Shown: positions 62,718 to 64,000 of the stretch, piece by piece
Layout of the letters: each line of letters begins with the position of its first letter
Numbering within the stretch: the first letter of the stretch is position 1
NCBI GenBank assembly: GCA_026004775.1
Contig: BPJU01000007.1
Span: forward strand, 62,001-126,000
Direction of reading: 5' to 3'
Origin: Pirellulaceae bacterium
Lineage (GTDB): Bacteria > Planctomycetota > Planctomycetia > Pirellulales > Pirellulaceae
DNA: 64,000 nucleotides
Notes under the pieces: model-generated
The model's input: the letters and a program-made list of their open reading frames with translations, nothing else
What the model was told of the DNA's origin: nothing
Database searches by the model: none
Made by a program: the position numbers and the translations under genes

Positions 62718-64000
62718 TTAATTCTTGACTTCGAATTCGGCGTCGATCGCGCCGTCATCGCCGGAGCTGCCGGAGCTACCGGTGCTGGAGGCAGTCGACG
62801 CGGTTTGCGTCCGCGCCCGCTCGTACATGCTCTTGCTGAACGCATGCGAGGTCTGCTCCAGTTCGTTGATGGCCGCCTTGAGAGCCGCCAGGTCGTCGCC
62901 CTTGGCCTTCTCGCGGACCTTTTCGATAGCTCGCTTGAGCGGCTCGCGGTCGGCGTCCGACAGTTTGTCGGCGTTCTCGTTCATCAGCTTTTCAAGCTGA
63001 TAGCACAGGTGATCGGCCTGGTTGCGCGCCTCGGCCAATTCGCGCTTCCGCCGGTCTTCTTCGGCATGCAATTCGGCATCACGTTGCATCCGTTCGATTT
63101 CTTCCTTGCTCAAACCGGCCGACTGCTCGATCCGCACCGACGCTTCGCGGCCGGTGGCCAGATCGCGGGCCGATACATTGAGGATGCCATTGGCGTCGAT
63201 GTCGAACTTCACCTCGATCTGCGGCACGCCGCGTGGGGCCGGCGGGATGCCTTCCAGGTTGAACTGACCCAACAGCCGGTTGTCGCGTGCCATCGGCCGC
63301 TCACCCTGGTAGACCATCACCGTCACCGCCGTCTGGTTATCGGCGGCCGTCGAGAAGATCTGCTTGCGTTCGGTCGGGATGGTGGTGTTCCGTTCGACCA
63401 GTTTGGTGAAGATACCGCCTTCGGTTTCGATACCGAGTGACAACGGCGTAACGTCCAGCAACAACACGTCGCGCCGTTCACCGGCCAGCACGCTACCCTG
63501 AATGGCAGCGCCTACGGCTACCACTTCATCCGGATTGACACCCTTGTGCGGCTCCTTACCGAAATAATCCCGCACGAACTGCTGGATTTTCGGGATTCGC
63601 GTCGAGCCACCGACCAGCACCACTTCGTCGATGTCCGACGGGCGCAATTTGGCGTCGGCCAAGGCCTGCTCGACCGGCTTGCGGATGCGCGGCATGAACT
63701 TGTCGATCAACTGCTCGAACTTCGAACGGGTGATCGTCATCTGCAGGTGTTTCGGACCCGTGGCATCCGCGGTGATAAACGGCAGGTTGATGTCGGTCTG
63801 CGGCATGCCGGAAAGTTCTTTCTTGGCTTTCTCGCAGGCCTCCTTCAGACGCTGCAAGGCCATCGGGTCCTTGCGCAAGTCGATGCCTTGTTCCTTGCGG
63901 AATTCCTCGGCTACGTACTGAATCAGCTCTTCGTCGAAGTCGTCACCTCCCAGGTGCGTATCACCACTGGTGGAAAGCACCTGGAAGACTTTGGCTTCGT
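62718..64000 (-). CDS. dnaK: Chaperone DnaK (Hsp70), 5' part beyond the window
   Basis: The visible 427 codons cover the second half of the ATPase domain and the whole C-terminus. At the right edge the frame is still open ([18 protein letters not shown]). Seen: [13 protein letters not shown]-type phosphate region, [21 protein letters not shown] adenosine motif, the linker and substrate-binding segment [18 protein letters not shown] and [15 protein letters not shown], and the helical lid with the disordered Gly/Ser tail, ending [12 protein letters not shown]. This is a canonical DnaK, distinct from the Hsp70-like protein at the left edge. It works with DnaJ, GrpE and ClpB, the last two encoded downstream. 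It is followed by a strong terminator. Confidence 0.96.
   Translation of the reverse strand, partial: EAKVFQVLSTSGDTHLGGDDFDEELIQYVAEEFRKEQGIDLRKDPMALQRLKEACEKAKKELSGMPQTDINLPFITADATGPKHLQMTITRSKFEQLIDKFMPRIRKPVEQALADAKLRPSDIDEVVLVGGSTRIPKIQQFVRDYFGKEPHKGVNPDEVVAVGAAIQGSVLAGERRDVLLLDVTPLSLGIETEGGIFTKLVERNTTIPTERKQIFSTAADNQTAVTVMVYQGERPMARDNRLLGQFNLEGIPPAPRGVPQIEVKFDIDANGILNVSARDLATGREASVRIEQSAGLSKEEIERMQRDAELHAEEDRRKRELAEARNQADHLCYQLEKLMNENADKLSDADREPLKRAIEKVREKAKGDDLAALKAAINELEQTSHAFSKSMYERARTQTASTASSTGSSGSSGDDGAIDAEFEVKN

Overview
The window reads as chromosomal DNA of a planctomycete, most likely from the Pirellulales side of the phylum; that placement is inferred from gene content only. 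The markers are two DUF1501 proteins, a PSCyt1/DUF1549/DUF1553 protein with a haem c motif, a DUF1559 prepilin-like protein, a DUF4159 protein with prenyltransferase-like repeats, and an LptD-like outer-membrane protein. The DNA is GC-rich, genes are tightly spaced, and most have clear purine-rich ribosome-binding sites. These sites often place the true start 5 to 45 codons inside the longest open frame.

Region 1 (1-8.7 kb): a truncated Hsp70-like gene, a newly proposed 42-aa membrane protein, a large conserved hypothetical, a GYF_2/zinc-ribbon protein, a secreted cyclophilin, rsmD (with SPPY in place of DPPY) and a LysR regulator. Region 2 (8.8-17.7 kb): nitrogen and carbon metabolism, namely gltB-gltD behind the LysR gene, a PilZ protein and transketolase. 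Region 3 (17.8-27.2 kb): the DUF1559, DUF1501 and DUF1549/1553 block, a DinB-like protein and an AAA ATPase. The DUF1553 gene and the ATPase each carry one apparent extra base. Region 4 (27.4-32.7 kb): a complete TetR/membrane-fusion/RND tripartite efflux operon with a likely TetR operator and a terminator.

Region 5 (32.7-44.3 kb) is the most unusual part. It holds a CRISPR array of 143 repeats (37 nt) and 142 spacers, about 10.0 kb long, with no cas gene anywhere in the window. The transcribed strand is minus: the repeat then ends in ATTGAAAC, the degenerate terminal repeat lies at the left, and the leader lies at the right. The array is bracketed by two diverged copies of a structured repeat in opposite orientation, whose hairpins show compensatory changes. 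The right copy is also enclosed by 16-bp inverted repeats. Inside the array, a run of spacers recurs about 0.7-0.9 kb further on in altered form while the repeats between stay identical.

Region 6 (44.3-59.2 kb): a DUF4159 protein (third apparent +1 frameshift), an MMPL/RND-like transporter, a GT39-type glycosyltransferase, an LptD-like protein, a divergent hybrid histidine kinase and sigma-54 response regulator pair, and an MgtC-like protein. Region 7 (59.3-64 kb): a heat-shock cluster read right to left, dnaK (truncated), clpB and grpE, with an intrinsic terminator between dnaK and clpB.

Three genes share the same defect, a single extra base, and part of the array looks noisy. Assembly or read error should therefore be excluded before these are treated as biology.
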